Assembly (NCBI GenBank): GCA_947179485.1
Contig: OX359245.1
Location: 37,125,067-37,189,066, forward strand
Length of the DNA: 64,000 nt
Reading direction: 5' to 3'
From: Allacma fusca
Taxonomy: Eukaryota > Arthropoda > Collembola > Symphypleona > Sminthuridae
Positions 51,701-63,100 of the stretch are shown in pieces. The notes below the pieces were generated by a model. That model had not been told where the DNA came from. It saw only the letters and a list, made by a program, of their open reading frames with translations, and did not search any database. The position numbers and the translations under genes are program-made. Within the stretch, counting starts at the first letter, position 1; each line of letters begins with the position of its first letter.

Positions 51701-52596
51701 TTTTTCAGTGTCTAATAATTATTGTTGATAAAATTACTTTAATTTATTTTATTTCATTCCATATAATTTTTATGTTGTGCTTGCACAAACAAGCCGTATT
51801 GACAGAGTCAGTTTAATTCTTCGCCAATATTTTTGAAATGGGTGGACGGGAATTTGAGCTAAATGGAGCTTGTATAGTTGATAGTATTGTAGTTGTACTC
51901 CGTTAAGAGTAAATTGTTCCGCTCTTGTTCGATTAGATTCACAGGGAATGGAGCTGATGGTCAGGTATTGGAGATCGTCATATCAAAGTTGTTAAATCTT
52001 TGAAAAAATTGTACATTTCCAACTTAAAATGGTTTTAACTTTTCAATACACACTTTTCATTTAATTATAATGACTTTGTTTTTACAGCTGTGCTGGATCA
52101 AGAGATAACAAGAGCACAGACTCGTAAGTATTCAAGAGACAATATTAACACTAGCAATAAGTAACATGATCACGCTGACTCAATCTCCTCGTGTTTGGTC
52201 GTGTGTATTGCTCATTAATTTTAATACCTACATGTAAAGAGCTAAGTTTATAACCTGAATCTTATTTAAAAATAAAAATCAATTTAAAGATTCATGTTAC
52301 TGTTCTTACCTTTCACCACTAAAACATCAGTTTTTTTCTGCTAATTTCCCAGCGAATTTTGGTTACAGGATAGAATAAAATTGTCAAACAGAATTGGTAA
52401 CTGCCATTCCGGTTAATTTTAAAAGTGTATTAAAATTGTAATTATTGAAATTCTAGCTAATCGGAGACGTCGACGAACTGAGCCATTCTCAGGAGGAAGG
52501 TCCCGAACGCCCTCTGGCTTTAGACGTCAACCAATCAAAAGATCAGCAGGTCCTCATAACCTCCCAGGCCAAGGACGAGCCCTTCAAAGAAAATAA
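36767..52596 (+). CDS. Gene B: secreted, phase-1 microexon protein (25 exons, about 316 aa)
   Basis: Exons: 36767-36947, 37713-37748, 39068-39094, 40190-40225, 40912-40937, 41821-41844, 42236-42271, 42700-42726, 43318-43350, 44028-44051, 44858-44893, 45325-45351, 46037-46069, 46678-46704, 46780-46806, 47224-47241, 47640-47669, 48293-48316, 48755-48772, 49349-49372, 50257-50280, 51064-51099, 51524-51550, 52088-52123, 52457-52596. All but the fifth are phase 1 to phase 1. Exon 5 has 26 nt; including it shifts the frame to a stop in exon 6, while skipping it keeps the frame open to TAA (316 aa). Signal peptide and RVKR match gene A. Three four-exon cassettes (exons 6-9, 10-13, 21-24) and two cysteine cassettes (15-17, 18-20) follow, then the shared Arg-rich end, 3 residues longer than in A. 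It may be functional through skipping, or newly broken, or the window may have a base error. Function unknown. Confidence 0.8.
40912..40937 (+). pseudogene. Gene B exon 5, 26 nt, frame-breaking
   Basis: Positionally and by sequence it equals the 27-nt exon 5 of genes A (17241-17267) and C (58516-58542), keeping the Cys codon and a CGGCAT core in common with C. Acceptor TTTTGCAG and donor GTAAGT are intact. It is one base short of a multiple of three, so inclusion gives an early stop in the next exon. The conserved intron start (GTACCAAATGACATTGATAG after the first bases) confirms homology. Confidence 0.75.
41821..43350 (+). repeat. Gene B four-exon cassette 1
   Basis: Exons of 24, 36, 27 and 33 nt encode GDLSAVQD, RVMQDLKNRFLA, GQTFEDAYW and DLLTSFGNITG. 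Exon sizes and intron sequences correspond to the gene A cassette; the peptide sequence is quite different apart from the DL start. Confidence 0.78.
44028..46069 (+). repeat. Gene B four-exon cassette 2
   Basis: Exons of 24, 36, 27 and 33 nt encode CDFNDNEV, ATLHAMYDVFKS, RSMTNPSLD and ALLALSSASVP. The first residue is a cysteine created across the splice junction (T plus GT). The introns resemble those of cassettes 1 and 3. The intron before it also matches the intron before the gene A cassette (GAAGCTCACGCTCAGAAG at 43841 and 17834). Confidence 0.78.
46780..49372 (+). repeat. Gene B paired cysteine cassettes
   Basis: Two three-exon sets, 46780-46806/47224-47241/47640-47669 and 48293-48316/48755-48772/49349-49372, encode VACVDRTEG, QICTTS, DGIVVPQAYL, then VCGPVNGV, ETCTVT, RAYTPGPL. 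The Cys positions agree with genes A and C while most other residues do not. The 18-nt exons follow very similar acceptor regions (CATGTTGA.....TACG/ATTGGAC), confirming duplication of the set. Confidence 0.76.
49970..52360 (+). repeat. Gene B four-exon cassette 3, block almost copied from gene A
   Basis: Exons 50257-50280, 51064-51099, 51524-51550 and 52088-52123 encode RGMTDPEF, NVLNWGAYIMRE, DLLSAEQIK and AVLDQEITRAQT. From about 49970 to 52360 the introns align with gene A 18245-20835 at roughly nine bases in ten by eye. At the right end the match stops after TTTCTGCTAATT[TC]CCCAGCGA and the sequence changes directly to the last intron (TTTTGGTTACAGGATAGA). This looks like a 2.4-kb block placed into B by unequal exchange or gene conversion. 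Exon sequences inside the block are far more diverged than the introns. Confidence 0.78.
52457..52596 (+). CDS. Gene B terminal exon, Arg-rich C-terminus
   Basis: Starts P-NRRRRRTE and continues SGGRSRTPSG, RRQPIKRSAG and NLPGQGRAL, then QRK before TAA. It is nearly the same as gene A; a substitution in the gene A stop context explains the three extra residues. The downstream UTR is also nearly identical to that of gene A. Confidence 0.85.
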
Positions 52597-52914
52597 GTGG
52601 AATTCAAGCATTCCTCGCCTCGTTCTACAGTCCTTCAGAAATCTACTTTACAAATTATCTCCTCTTATTATGTATGTACATATGTAATTATAGAGAAGAT
52701 TTAATTCGAATCCCGGTTTCAATGTTCTAATTTAGTCTTGAGCTTAAATGTTGAATTAACAGAAATTTCGGATGTATAAATTGTATCCTTCTTGTGGTTT
52801 TGAGGTTGTAGATTCAAATCGATTGTTATATTATGTAGGTTTGAAGTCAAAAGTGTATACTTGTCCAAATTCTAATTGAACTGTTTTGTTTCTAAATTGT
52901 TCTGATTAATTTAC

Positions 52915-52920
52915 AATAAA
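52915..52920 (+). terminator. Poly(A) signal of gene B
   Basis: AATAAA, about 320 bases after the stop, followed by GT-rich CTGTGTTTGCTGG near 52965. Conserved with gene A. Confidence 0.7.
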
Positions 52921-52979
52921 AAGCTTAGCTCGGAGCTTTGCTCTTTACATTCTACAAGTAATCTCTGTGTTTGCTGGAG

Positions 52980-54250
52980 TCAAGTCATTCATTTGAAGTG
53001 GGACCAAGAATAATTATTTTGAAGTGTCTACTTGAGACTCCATGATTGTCTTCTCTAATCGGAATTTCCTCTGGCCAATACAGGAAGCAGAGATATGGTT
53101 CGAAGGGATATTTTGATTTGAATTATTGCAAATTATTCCCTGGAAATTGTGCACAAAACTTGTGCCAGTATCATTCACATCTGCGTGCAGGCGCATTGTA
53201 ATAGAAAATAACAAAATTTGTAAAAACATATATTTTGAATTTATGCGCATGTAATCAGTCAAGGAGTAGACAAAGTTGTATTGTAATACTATTCAATGTA
53301 CACTGGGGAATATTTAGGAACGCATTTAATTATAAATATTATAAACATTCAATCAACATATTTGAATTAGACATGGTAATAACTCTACATTCGATTGCAT
53401 TGACTTATTTGCTGAGAAACTGTCCCATCATTGGACTGCAATGTTTGTAAACAATAAACTGCATAGTTATGATTCTGGAAACATAAGGTGGAGGCTAATT
53501 AGCATCGAAAAAGTGCATCTATCTGGACATCTTTATCTCTGAACTCGCTTGGATCTGCACATCATTTTCCTTTTCAAATCTCAAGCATAACATTGCTGCA
53601 CTAATGTTCGGAGGCCTGAGCGGGATGGTTTTTCTAAGACAACGAGATTAACTCTGAACGTTTACGTTTATAACGCTAATGAAAATATACATACTGCTAT
53701 TGTATATAATTGAATTCGTGAAAAGGTCCAAGTTAAAATATTTATACGTACCGTGAGTCAATGCTCACCTAATTGCGTGTGATGTAGTTTTTGAGAATCT
53801 TCATTTAAGAAAGAAACACTGAAATATTTTGATACTTTCGCGAATGAAAGCGTATCATCCCTGGAGCTAAATTAAACTCTATGAGCATCCCAATTTTTAA
53901 ATGTTTTAATAATTCAACGTAAAAATTAACGTGGATAATCCTTAGAATGTTGCAGACGGAACATCCGCTGATTTTATATTTCATGTTCATGCAGAATGTG
54001 ATGTAATTAAATTTATTTTCCTATTTAACATTAAAATGGAGTATTTCAAGGGCTGTAGAATTGTAATCTTTAATAACTGATACTACTTTACTGCGCACTT
54101 CCCATGCAAAAATGTAACGAAAAATTAATGTTGAGACTATAATGGTTCTAGCTAATAATTTCCCTTTGGAATCCATGACAATCAATCTCATTTGCTATTT
54201 ATTTCCAATTTTGGCTCTAATAGTTTCAGCATATCCATCATTCTAATAGC
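52980..54250. repeat. 3' flank of gene B
   Basis: It aligns with 26640-27560 after gene A and with 29080-30010 plus 33570-33925 in the ghost unit, and so shows where the LINE entered the latter. No gene is supported. Confidence 0.7.
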
Positions 54251-54258
54251 ATCTGGAT

Positions 54259-54796
54259 TAGGGGTGAGTATCTCGTTGGTTTTAAAATTTTCGTTTGTCT
54301 CGTTCTCGTTTCTGAAAAAAATACGAGAACGAGATATTTTGAGAACGAGAGTAGCGAGAGTTAGCTATGCACGAGACAAACGAGACAGGGCAACTACATG
54401 GTTTTGTGTTGAAATAAATGCAATTTAATTGTGGCCTGCACAAATTCTGGTGAGAGAACATACAGATTTATTTAATTTCACTAATCTGAACAATCTCAAG
54501 GCGCAAAATATTTATTTTTGGGTTTGGACCATACAATTTGAAAACACGAAAGCCTTGAAAAAAACTAATGAAGACCTACCGCAATAAAAGCTAGCACCAA
54601 GACCTGCAAAATGTCTTAATTGGCAAAATGGTATAGCAATACACCCCAGTTTTCATTTTGATATGGGCTTAAACAAGATTTAATTGCAAACGATATTCTC
54701 GTTAAATAAAGCGAGATGTCTCGTCCTGTCTCGTTGATGCATAAAGAACGAGATAAACGAGATTCTCGTCTCGTTGTCTCGTCATACTCACCCCTA
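54259..54796. mobile_element. hAT-like element with CTCGTTT repeats
   Basis: Perfect 8-bp target duplication ATCTGGAT (54251-54258 and 54797-54804), inverted ends TAGGGGTGAGTAT and ATACTCACCCCTA, and subterminal arrays of CTCGTT/AACGAG on both sides. The paralogous empty site CATCTGGACA near 33907 confirms the boundaries. The open frame across its left part comes from the repeats. Confidence 0.88.
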
Positions 54797-54804
54797 ATCT
54801 GGAT

Positions 54805-55604
54805 ACACGATTTTAGGAAGGATTACAGCCACTTGGTTTCTAATCACACAAGTTTTACTATATTGCATCTTACTATTAATTAGCAACTATTCTCAATCGA
54901 TTTCGTACCCAAGTCCGGGGATCCTCATAAGAGGGTACAACACTACATTTTTAACATGCCCAGCGTGATGGAGATTACTCCACTGACAATTAAAGCCACA
55001 GCTCTTTCCGTGTCGCATGCAAAACTGAAACTTGACACTGTCCCATGCACTGTTAAGTAAGTATACTCTGAATATGGCGACTACATTATAATAATAATAT
55101 AAAGGAACTCAAACAATTAAACATATTATAATCTGTTTTGATTATACGAGGACTTTATTATAATGCCCGATTTTGATTTTTGGGTTGTTTTCATATGGCG
55201 TTCTTTTATATGGAGTGTGTACCTCATTTCTATTCTAACTATTTATTTAATTTTGTATTTTTATTGTAAATTTTTTATTAAAATTATAGTAAATTTATTG
55301 AAAGGTTTTTTTCTTGCAGTTATTTCAGTTCCTTACTCTCGAACGATCCATAGATTTTTCCTTTGGGTTTTCAAACTTTGCATACTTTGGATTAGGATAA
55401 AAAATATTTATCAGATGTACTTCCTGCTCATTGGGTAGCTCCTGAGAGTCAATTTTCTCAAGGCGAAGCCTGAGTATTTTCTTCTTTTCAACAGCTGTCA
55501 TTTGTAATTCTGACGCTCGCTTGACCAGGGCTTGAATGTTACTAGCACTAATTACTAATACCAGCAGTTAGACATTGTCTGTAGGAGTTGAATTTATTCA
55601 AGCT
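54805..55604. repeat. 5' flank of gene C
   Basis: From 54956 it resembles the 5' flanks of A (from 11778) and B (from 36118). The conserved block before the initiator is present. An open frame at 55163-55438 lies in this flank and is not conserved as protein in the A and B copies. Confidence 0.65.
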
Positions 55605-55610
55605 TCAGTT
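55605..55610 (+). promoter_or_regulatory. Putative initiator of gene C
   Basis: TCAGTT in the family context, with its A 102 bases before the ATG. No TATA box is visible. Confidence 0.5.
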
Positions 55611-55708
55611 AGGTTTGATTTTTGATTAATTGCAGGGTAAAACATTAAAAGTATCTTTTGTTACTCACATTTTAAAAATTGTCTTTTCTTTTCTTGTAAT
55701 AATTTAGA

Positions 55709-58700
55709 ATGAAACTCACTTGGCTAGTATTGACCTTCATGGCTATACTTGTGCACGTAACATTTGGAGAAATTAACCCAAGAATAATTAAATCCCTTCG
55801 GGTCAAACGAGAGAGCAGTGAACATGTTTCAAGTCCCACTGTAATCGACCACAGCCATTCGGGATTTGAATCGCTGGGATCTCAACCAGGTACAATTTTT
55901 TTTTCATATTAGTTCGAGAATTTGTAACTTACAATTAGGCAACTCCCACGGGCATTCATTTAGAGGTTGTTTTCTTTTACATTATTTCTAGACCGGGTTA
56001 CAATAGTTGAAGTTTTTGAAGGGTTGAAGGGAAGTTGAAGGGTAAATGATTTAGAAAGAAAATTCTCAATACAAGTTCATAAGACAGTTTTTGTTTAAAG
56101 CGAATTTACTCCTTCCCACTATATCCATCTAAGCAATGCGTAGGAAACTGATAATGATAATGAGTGGTAGTTTTTTTGAGACGAAAATGATCTGTCTGTT
56201 ACACTTGCTTGAGTTATATAAACTGTTTGCTTATTTTTGTATTTGTATCATATTGTCCCATTTCAAAAGGAATTTAGTGTTTGTGTTCCTGTCTACATAT
56301 GTACAAATATGTGACTAACTGGGGCTATTGTAAAGGGAATGTAGAAATATTAGGAATGTTTACACTATTTTAATTCGGATGTTATAATATTGCATCTTTT
56401 TAGCTACCTGATTGACAATATCAGTAGAAAATGTAATAATTCGTGGCATATTTTGCACTTGTTTCACAGTGCCCCAATTTAATTTTCCTTTCTGCGTGAG
56501 GGAAGTTTATTTCCAAATATTTTACTTTAATATACTAAGACATGATAATCATCCGGAGCTGTTCAGCAGCTTTAGTTCATTTTCATGTAAAGTATTAATC
56601 ACTTTTCTATTTTCTTTCCAGCTCGATATGCTCGTAGGGCAAGGTCAAATCCGTGGAGTAAGTTTGTACTTTTGATACATTAACATCTTATTTTTAAAAC
56701 GATTTAAACATTTAAGATATTCATACGTAGAATTATGTTAATTCAGTATGCATGTGCTCTCTAAAACTGTGCTTTCGATATAAATGTTCTATTCAGAAAG
56801 AGAACGTCTATAAAGTTGCGGATATGGGCTTTTAATCACTGTATGTTTAGACTCTTCAATGATATTTTTTATCCTGATATTCAAGCATAATTACTAGATT
56901 GGGTTAGTTTTGACTTGGACAGAAAAGCAGCAATTGCAAGATTGCACTCACCTTGGGTGTAGCTTTTAACTGTGAGTATCTGTAAATAATTATATGCAAA
57001 GCACCTCGGTCATTGAGTTCCCTATTATCCATTTTCTGCTTTGCATATAAATGCTTTAGAAAAGGTTATCTTAAAACGGTTCTTACCCAAACGGCTCTGA
57101 GTCCTCACTTTAATTATTTACTTCCAATTTTTACTTTTACATTTGGATTGAATTTAATATTCAAACGTCGTACTGATTGCGAGGCCTTGGTTTGACAATA
57201 ATGCTTATGCATATGTACATGAGTGCATAGGTGCAAATACGTTGTGATGTAATACTGCCTTTGCATGTCATGCTGACGAGTACATCGTCACATGTGTGAT
57301 TTCTAATGTGTGATTCCTTAATTTTGAAATATAATGTGTCAAGGGTGATGTTTAAACTTTAGAAATTGTATCAAAATACTCAAATTCAAAAAAATATTTT
57401 CAGTATTTGCTGCTAAATCTGCTGATTTCCGCTCCCCACCCCGATTTAATCGCAGTCCAATGAAAAACGCAATTTTCCTGGGTTTCTTTACTTACGGCAA
57501 TACAGTTTTTACAAGAACATACATGTGTAGCTGTCTTTGCAACAGTCTATTTTTAGTTAATTTTACGCTGTAGAGGTTAGAATTATTGGAAAAAAATTTC
57601 ATTTATTTACTTATTTGATATTTTATTTTATAGATCTAGCTTCAATTTCTTTGAGATTGGGTAAGTGTTTTTCATACAAGTTTTACAATCGTAGTTGTAA
57701 TTAAGCCTGAATCTCTTTTCTTATAAATATACCGCTTTTTTATATTTTTCTACTAATTTATTGCTCACCAGGCTCAAATGTTGTACATTTTAGTAGAGCT
57801 CAAGGAATGCCTTGGTTTTTGATACTGGTTTACTGCCTTGGTTTTCTAATAGCTTTTATAGCAATTTTCAAAACTGTTTAAATAATTGAGTAAATACTAC
57901 AGGAAGAATAATTATTGATTTATTTCTGATTAATAATTATTTTCCTGGATTATCTGATCTACCACCTGGAGATGAGATTGTTCTATTTATGTAGAATGTA
58001 CCTATGGCGTCTATTTAAAAACATATTTTTTAATTTTTACACGACAAATTTTCTGCTGTGTCCAATGTCATTCAAGCATTATGAAATTGTTGCTGCGTGA
58101 GCAAGACAGTTCAGTAATCTTTACGTAGACAAGCGCTCAACCCTTCAGATTTTCTCGACAGGCGATCGACTTTAAAAAAAACAAACTATTTTCTTTAAAG
58201 GAACTTTTCCTTAAAATAGTTAGCTAATACATTTGTTTAACTTTAATGCTACTTACTTTATTTTAGGCCCTTCGGAAGCTGACACTCCCGTGAGTAAGTA
58301 TTTACTGATGACATTTACATAATTTTATTTTCTTTCCGAACAGTTCGTAATATGTTATCTTACTAGTGAGTGATCACAATTGCAACGGAATTCCTGATTG
58401 AAAAACTTCCCATGCAACAGTTAAACTCAAATTAACCGTGTCCCTAATAGATGTAATTATTAGAATGTTTAAATTATTCCTGTAACTTAAATGTCACTTA
58501 TTTATTTTTTTGCAGCGGACACGTGTGGCATTGATGGTTTACGTAAGTACCAAATGACATTGATAGGAGATGGGTTTTGAAGTCACCGGACCAGGATTAT
58601 CAATGAGTCATTTTGATTACGTTGTTTATTCATTTTAATTGTAAGGTTGGGAGCACTGAACTTAACTCAATTTTCCCTTCACAATGTATTGGAGAGAGGT

Positions 58701-60054
58701 GATTGTTACAATGGAGGTACTTAATTTATTGAATTGATTATAATAATAATTCTTTGAATTTTCAATTACTGTATTATAACTGTAACTGTAATTAATTACT
58801 GTACGTCGATATGACAATAAAGTTACTCCTCGAATCTAACAATTATCCTTTAAGATTGTCACGAGAGCCAAATAAATTTGAATTATTTTCGGTGTCCCAA
58901 TCTGTACATTCACAAAAAGGGTTTGGACCCATAAAAAATTAAAACTTTCCAGTGGTGACAGTCGCTCGACAAACTTAAGTCAATCGTATTCTTAGCAGAT
59001 GTATTTGGTTAATTAATTTTATTTAATTGACTTTCCAATTACCTTGTTTTTACAGGTGACTTGACTGATGAGCAAAAATGTGAGTGTAAACCTCGTTATC
59101 ATTCTAAACACTGAATGCTCAAATGCTAACTTACTATTACACGAATACAGGGGTCGGATTTTTATAAATCTCCCTGTAAGATTTTTTTTATTTTCCCTGC
59201 TGGTCATGATGTCCCTGTTCGAAGCAAGTTTAAAACTCCCTGTTGACAAAATAATTTTCGTAACACACCCCAACAAATTTAAAAATCCCTGCTGAAAAAA
59301 GGTCAACAAATCACTTCAACAATGTCGAAAATCCCTGTTGAGAAAAATCATTTTCAGTAAAACACCTCAACGATTTCAAAAATCCCTGCTGAAAAACTTA
59401 TTTTCCGTAAAACACCTCAACAATTTCGAAAATCCCTGCCAAAAAAAGGGTCAACAGATTTTAAAATCCCTGTTTGCAATTCCGTTTGAAAATTTCCCTG
59501 CTGAAAAATTGTTTTCCCTGGGAAGATTCTTCCCGTCTTCCTACATAAATCCGACCCCTGCACGAATACTAATTTTTTTTATTCTGATTTGGATTTTTTT
59601 TATTGTAATTATCATTTGTTAAATTGATGTCAATACCCAATACAATATAATGAGGAGATTCTGTACTTGTTGCAATTCCCTGCTTCTGAACGACAATAAT
59701 AGCCTTTGGCTGGTTCATATTTTTCCATTTATAATTTTTCCTACTTATTATTTCCGAATTAAATATTAATCAATTTCCGCAAAACAAATTAATTTGTTTG
59801 AAATCCGGGCAACGTAAAATTTAATTTTGAGCAAAGTTTCCGGAATTGCTCACAGTGTTGAATATAGATGGCAATAAGAGTCTTTTGTTTGTAATAAAAC
59901 ATTTTCATCAACAATACTTTTTTATGATGCTTCCATTACGCTTGTATTAATTACATGCTTAAATAAGCACTCATGACAGTTTCGACTCAACTTTTCTACA
60001 ATAATGTTCAATTGGATTGATTAGGAATTGAGTTAATTATTTATGTGTATTGTA

Positions 60055-60106
<52 letters not shown>

Positions 60107-63100
60107 GGGTGGATTAATAAACTAATTTTTACCCTGGCCCTAACCCCCAAAATACATTTGTGGGCCTTTGCATGTGCATGCATGTAATCTGAGGGCCTTA
60201 GTCAATTTTTTTTTACCCTGGCCCTAATTTTTTTTACCCTGGCCGGGCCAGGGTGGGCCACCCCGTAAATCCACCCCTGTATATATATATATATAATTAT
60301 ACAAAGCTGTTAAAAATTGAAGGTTCTGGCTTGCGCAGGAAACTATTCTGTTGTAAACTGATTTTATCATTAAATGTTTTGAAAAAGTCACTCTTTTAAA
60401 AATAATTGCAATATTTCAATAAATTCACTTAGTTTCAGCGACACTTATACTTTGTTTTTGCAGCTGCCGTGGTGACTTATATAGCACTGTTTAAAAATGG
60501 TACGCTACTAAATAAGTATTGTTTTACAAATTACAACTCAACTTCTCAACAGGGGTTGTATTTATATTTTTATTCTACTGCTAATATATTTAAATACTCA
60601 AGTTTATTGCACTGACGTTATTTATTCATTTAAATTTAAACCCACATACATTATTTTAACCCCATGTGCTTAACTGTTGTATTGAGGCGCCCATAAATTT
60701 AATTAACTTTGACGCCACTTTTTTTCTCTTTACAGAACAGTACTCCAAAGCGCAGGATTTTGAAAGTAAGAAAATTTTTGTCATTTTGAGTATTAAGTGC
60801 TCCAGAACTAATTAATTTAAACGCAATTTGTTAGCTGTCGTCGATTTTTTCCGTCGTTAAATTCACGCAATGAATTTACCCCAATACTTTAAATACAATA
60901 TAATGGAGATATTCTGTTTTAAATTTTAAAATGAAAACATTTACATCACCTGTCCGTCACAATAACAGCTTTTCAATGCACAATATCCATGGAACTGTAA
61001 TGCAAATTACTTTGTTTTTACAGCATTGAAAGCAGCCTTTATTCCACAAACGACTAGTAAGTTCCAAGATTTTGAACTCGGTTTAAAGTCCATGGGATTT
61101 TTATTTTTCAATTTAATTTACTCGCTCCTCTCCTCCTGTGACTGCTGACAACACAATTGCAACAAGACTAATGAGAATATTTTCCCATCGTCACAGCTCC
61201 TTAGGAAACTTGAGTCAACTGCTTTGCTAAAACATTTATAAACGAGCTAATAAATTGAATCAATTTTAATGCCTTTTATTTTATTTTCCCAGGTTTCCGA
61301 ATTCTTGCCAACTCGCCAGGTAATTAACAGAACGATTTTCCTTGGATTAAATGTTCTCATATAGAATTTCCATCTTTATGAGTCATTTTGATTATTATTC
61401 CTTTAATTTAGCCCTAAACTTCCCTGTAATGAATTGAACTGAAAACATTATAGAATAATTCAACATTGAAGTTCTTTTTATAATAAATTCCTTAAAATAT
61501 CCTTAACCCAGTAATTGTACCCTGCGGGAAATTGCATTTCCTCAGGATTTGTACTGTATCCAGGCGCGTAGCCAAGGGGGGGGGCAAGGGGGGCAATTGC
61601 CCCCCCCCCCATTCGAAATAAAATACTCTCAAATCACTCAAAAAGTTAAAAATAAATCAGTCCATACCGAGATATGCAAACCTTTTAGTGATTTGACAGT
61701 ACAATTTTTTTATTTGTAAAAAAAATCACTTCGAAACTCAACATATGCAGTATTCGATGTAAATATCTGTGTATAAACAGCATAACTCTAGAATCACCCA
61801 TGCAATTTGCATGTTTCGTGTGAATGATTTATTACCCACGGCTCCTCCCGTCATTAATTGACCCATCCATACGCGCGAAAATCGTATCGCAATGTTTGTC
61901 CATTGCGAGAGCAAAGGATTTCTAGATCAATAAATTTCTATGGAAAAGCATTTCGATACGATTTTCGCGAGTATGGATGGGTCAACTTTTGACGGGAAGA
62001 AGCCGTGGGTTATAAACCATTCAATAAAGAGACGTTTTGGGTGATTCTAGAGTATATTTTTATTGTGTTCATCCTTGCTTAGCGGGTGATTTGAATGCAT
62101 TGCGAAATCACGATTTCACTTTGACCTTTGCCTCGTCGATTTGACTTCAACCTTCAACGGCAACAAAAGTATGGTAACAGCGGCTTTAAATATTTTCATA
62201 TTAAAAGCTTTTAGCTTCTGTAACTTACACGCATCGCTTCGAGGGAATTTTTAAGCTGGATAGAATTATTAAATTAGTGAATTGTATTTAATTCTTCATT
62301 ATGAAAAGGTCAAGCACGCCTGATATCCGCAGTTTCTTTTCGAAGCAAAGACGTGTGTCACAGGAACAGTAGGTTAAGCACCAGCTGAAACGATAGAAGC
62401 GAACCCAGGTCTCAAAATTCTCCGAAATCTGATCAAGCCCAATTAAAAATCTGGTCCAAAATTATTAAAATTTGATGGAATCGTAAAACGTGGAGAATTT
62501 TAAAATCTGAAATTCAGTTTGCAAAATTTGATGCGTTTTACATTCGTGAATTGGATTTCCCATAGAATGTGTCAGTTTACATATGTACGTTCTAATTAAT
62601 GTTGCCCCCCCCCCTTGGCCAATTCCTGGCTACGCGCCTGACTGTATCCACCTGTAAAGCTATTGTGTTTTCCTTGTATGGGTGTTTAATTTTTGTGGAA
62701 AGACTTATTTGATTTATTTATTTATTTATGGTTTTGATTTCCAGCCACATGTCGGACCACCGAAGCTAAGCGTAAGATTTTGTCTACAATTTGTTGATTT
62801 TTAATGATAATAGGGAAATATCATTTTCGTACTTTTTAACTTTTCGTCCTCAATCTCTGATACATTTTTTCCCCCACAATTCAATCTATGTAAGTCATTG
62901 TAGATTTTGGCAATGTTTCAATGTAATTATTTATAACTAAGATTTTTTTTTCATGTTGACTTGATACATTGTACTGAGCAGGAGTCTGTACAGCACGTGG
63001 TGAGTTGTTACGTCAATATACTGCATAATAATAATAATTTATGATATGACTCTCCTGTAGACATTATTTATGAGAAAAAAAGGAATGATGGCGGAAAATA

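Larger units (their letters stand above)
59056..61056 (+). repeat. Gene C four-exon cassette
   Basis: Exons of 24, 36, 30 and 33 nt. The first intron contains two transposon relics and an (AT)n tract, which accounts for its length compared with gene A. The peptide keeps the DLT.E start and the hydrophobic second exon. Confidence 0.75.
61561..62640. mobile_element. hAT element of Zaphod-like type, internally deleted
   Basis: Perfect 8-bp target duplication ACTGTATC (61553-61560 and 62641-62648), ends CAGGCGCGTAGCCAAGG and CTTGGCC...TGGCTACGCGCCTG, with G or C runs just inside each end. A 24-codon start of what looks like a transposase lies at 62301. A long imperfect inverted repeat around 61795-62055 (ACTCTAGAATCACCCA and TGGGTGATTCTAGAGT) may be another nested element. 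It lies in a gene C intron whose gene A counterpart (about 21640-21680) is empty. Confidence 0.85.

Noticed and set aside
55163-55438. 91-codon hydrophobic open frame upstream of gene C
   Set aside because: It lies in duplicated 5' flank; the A and B copies of this flank do not preserve the frame.
59019-59622. Several open frames around 59.0-59.6 kb
   Set aside because: They are produced by the repeat structure of the hAT-like element at 59148-59560.
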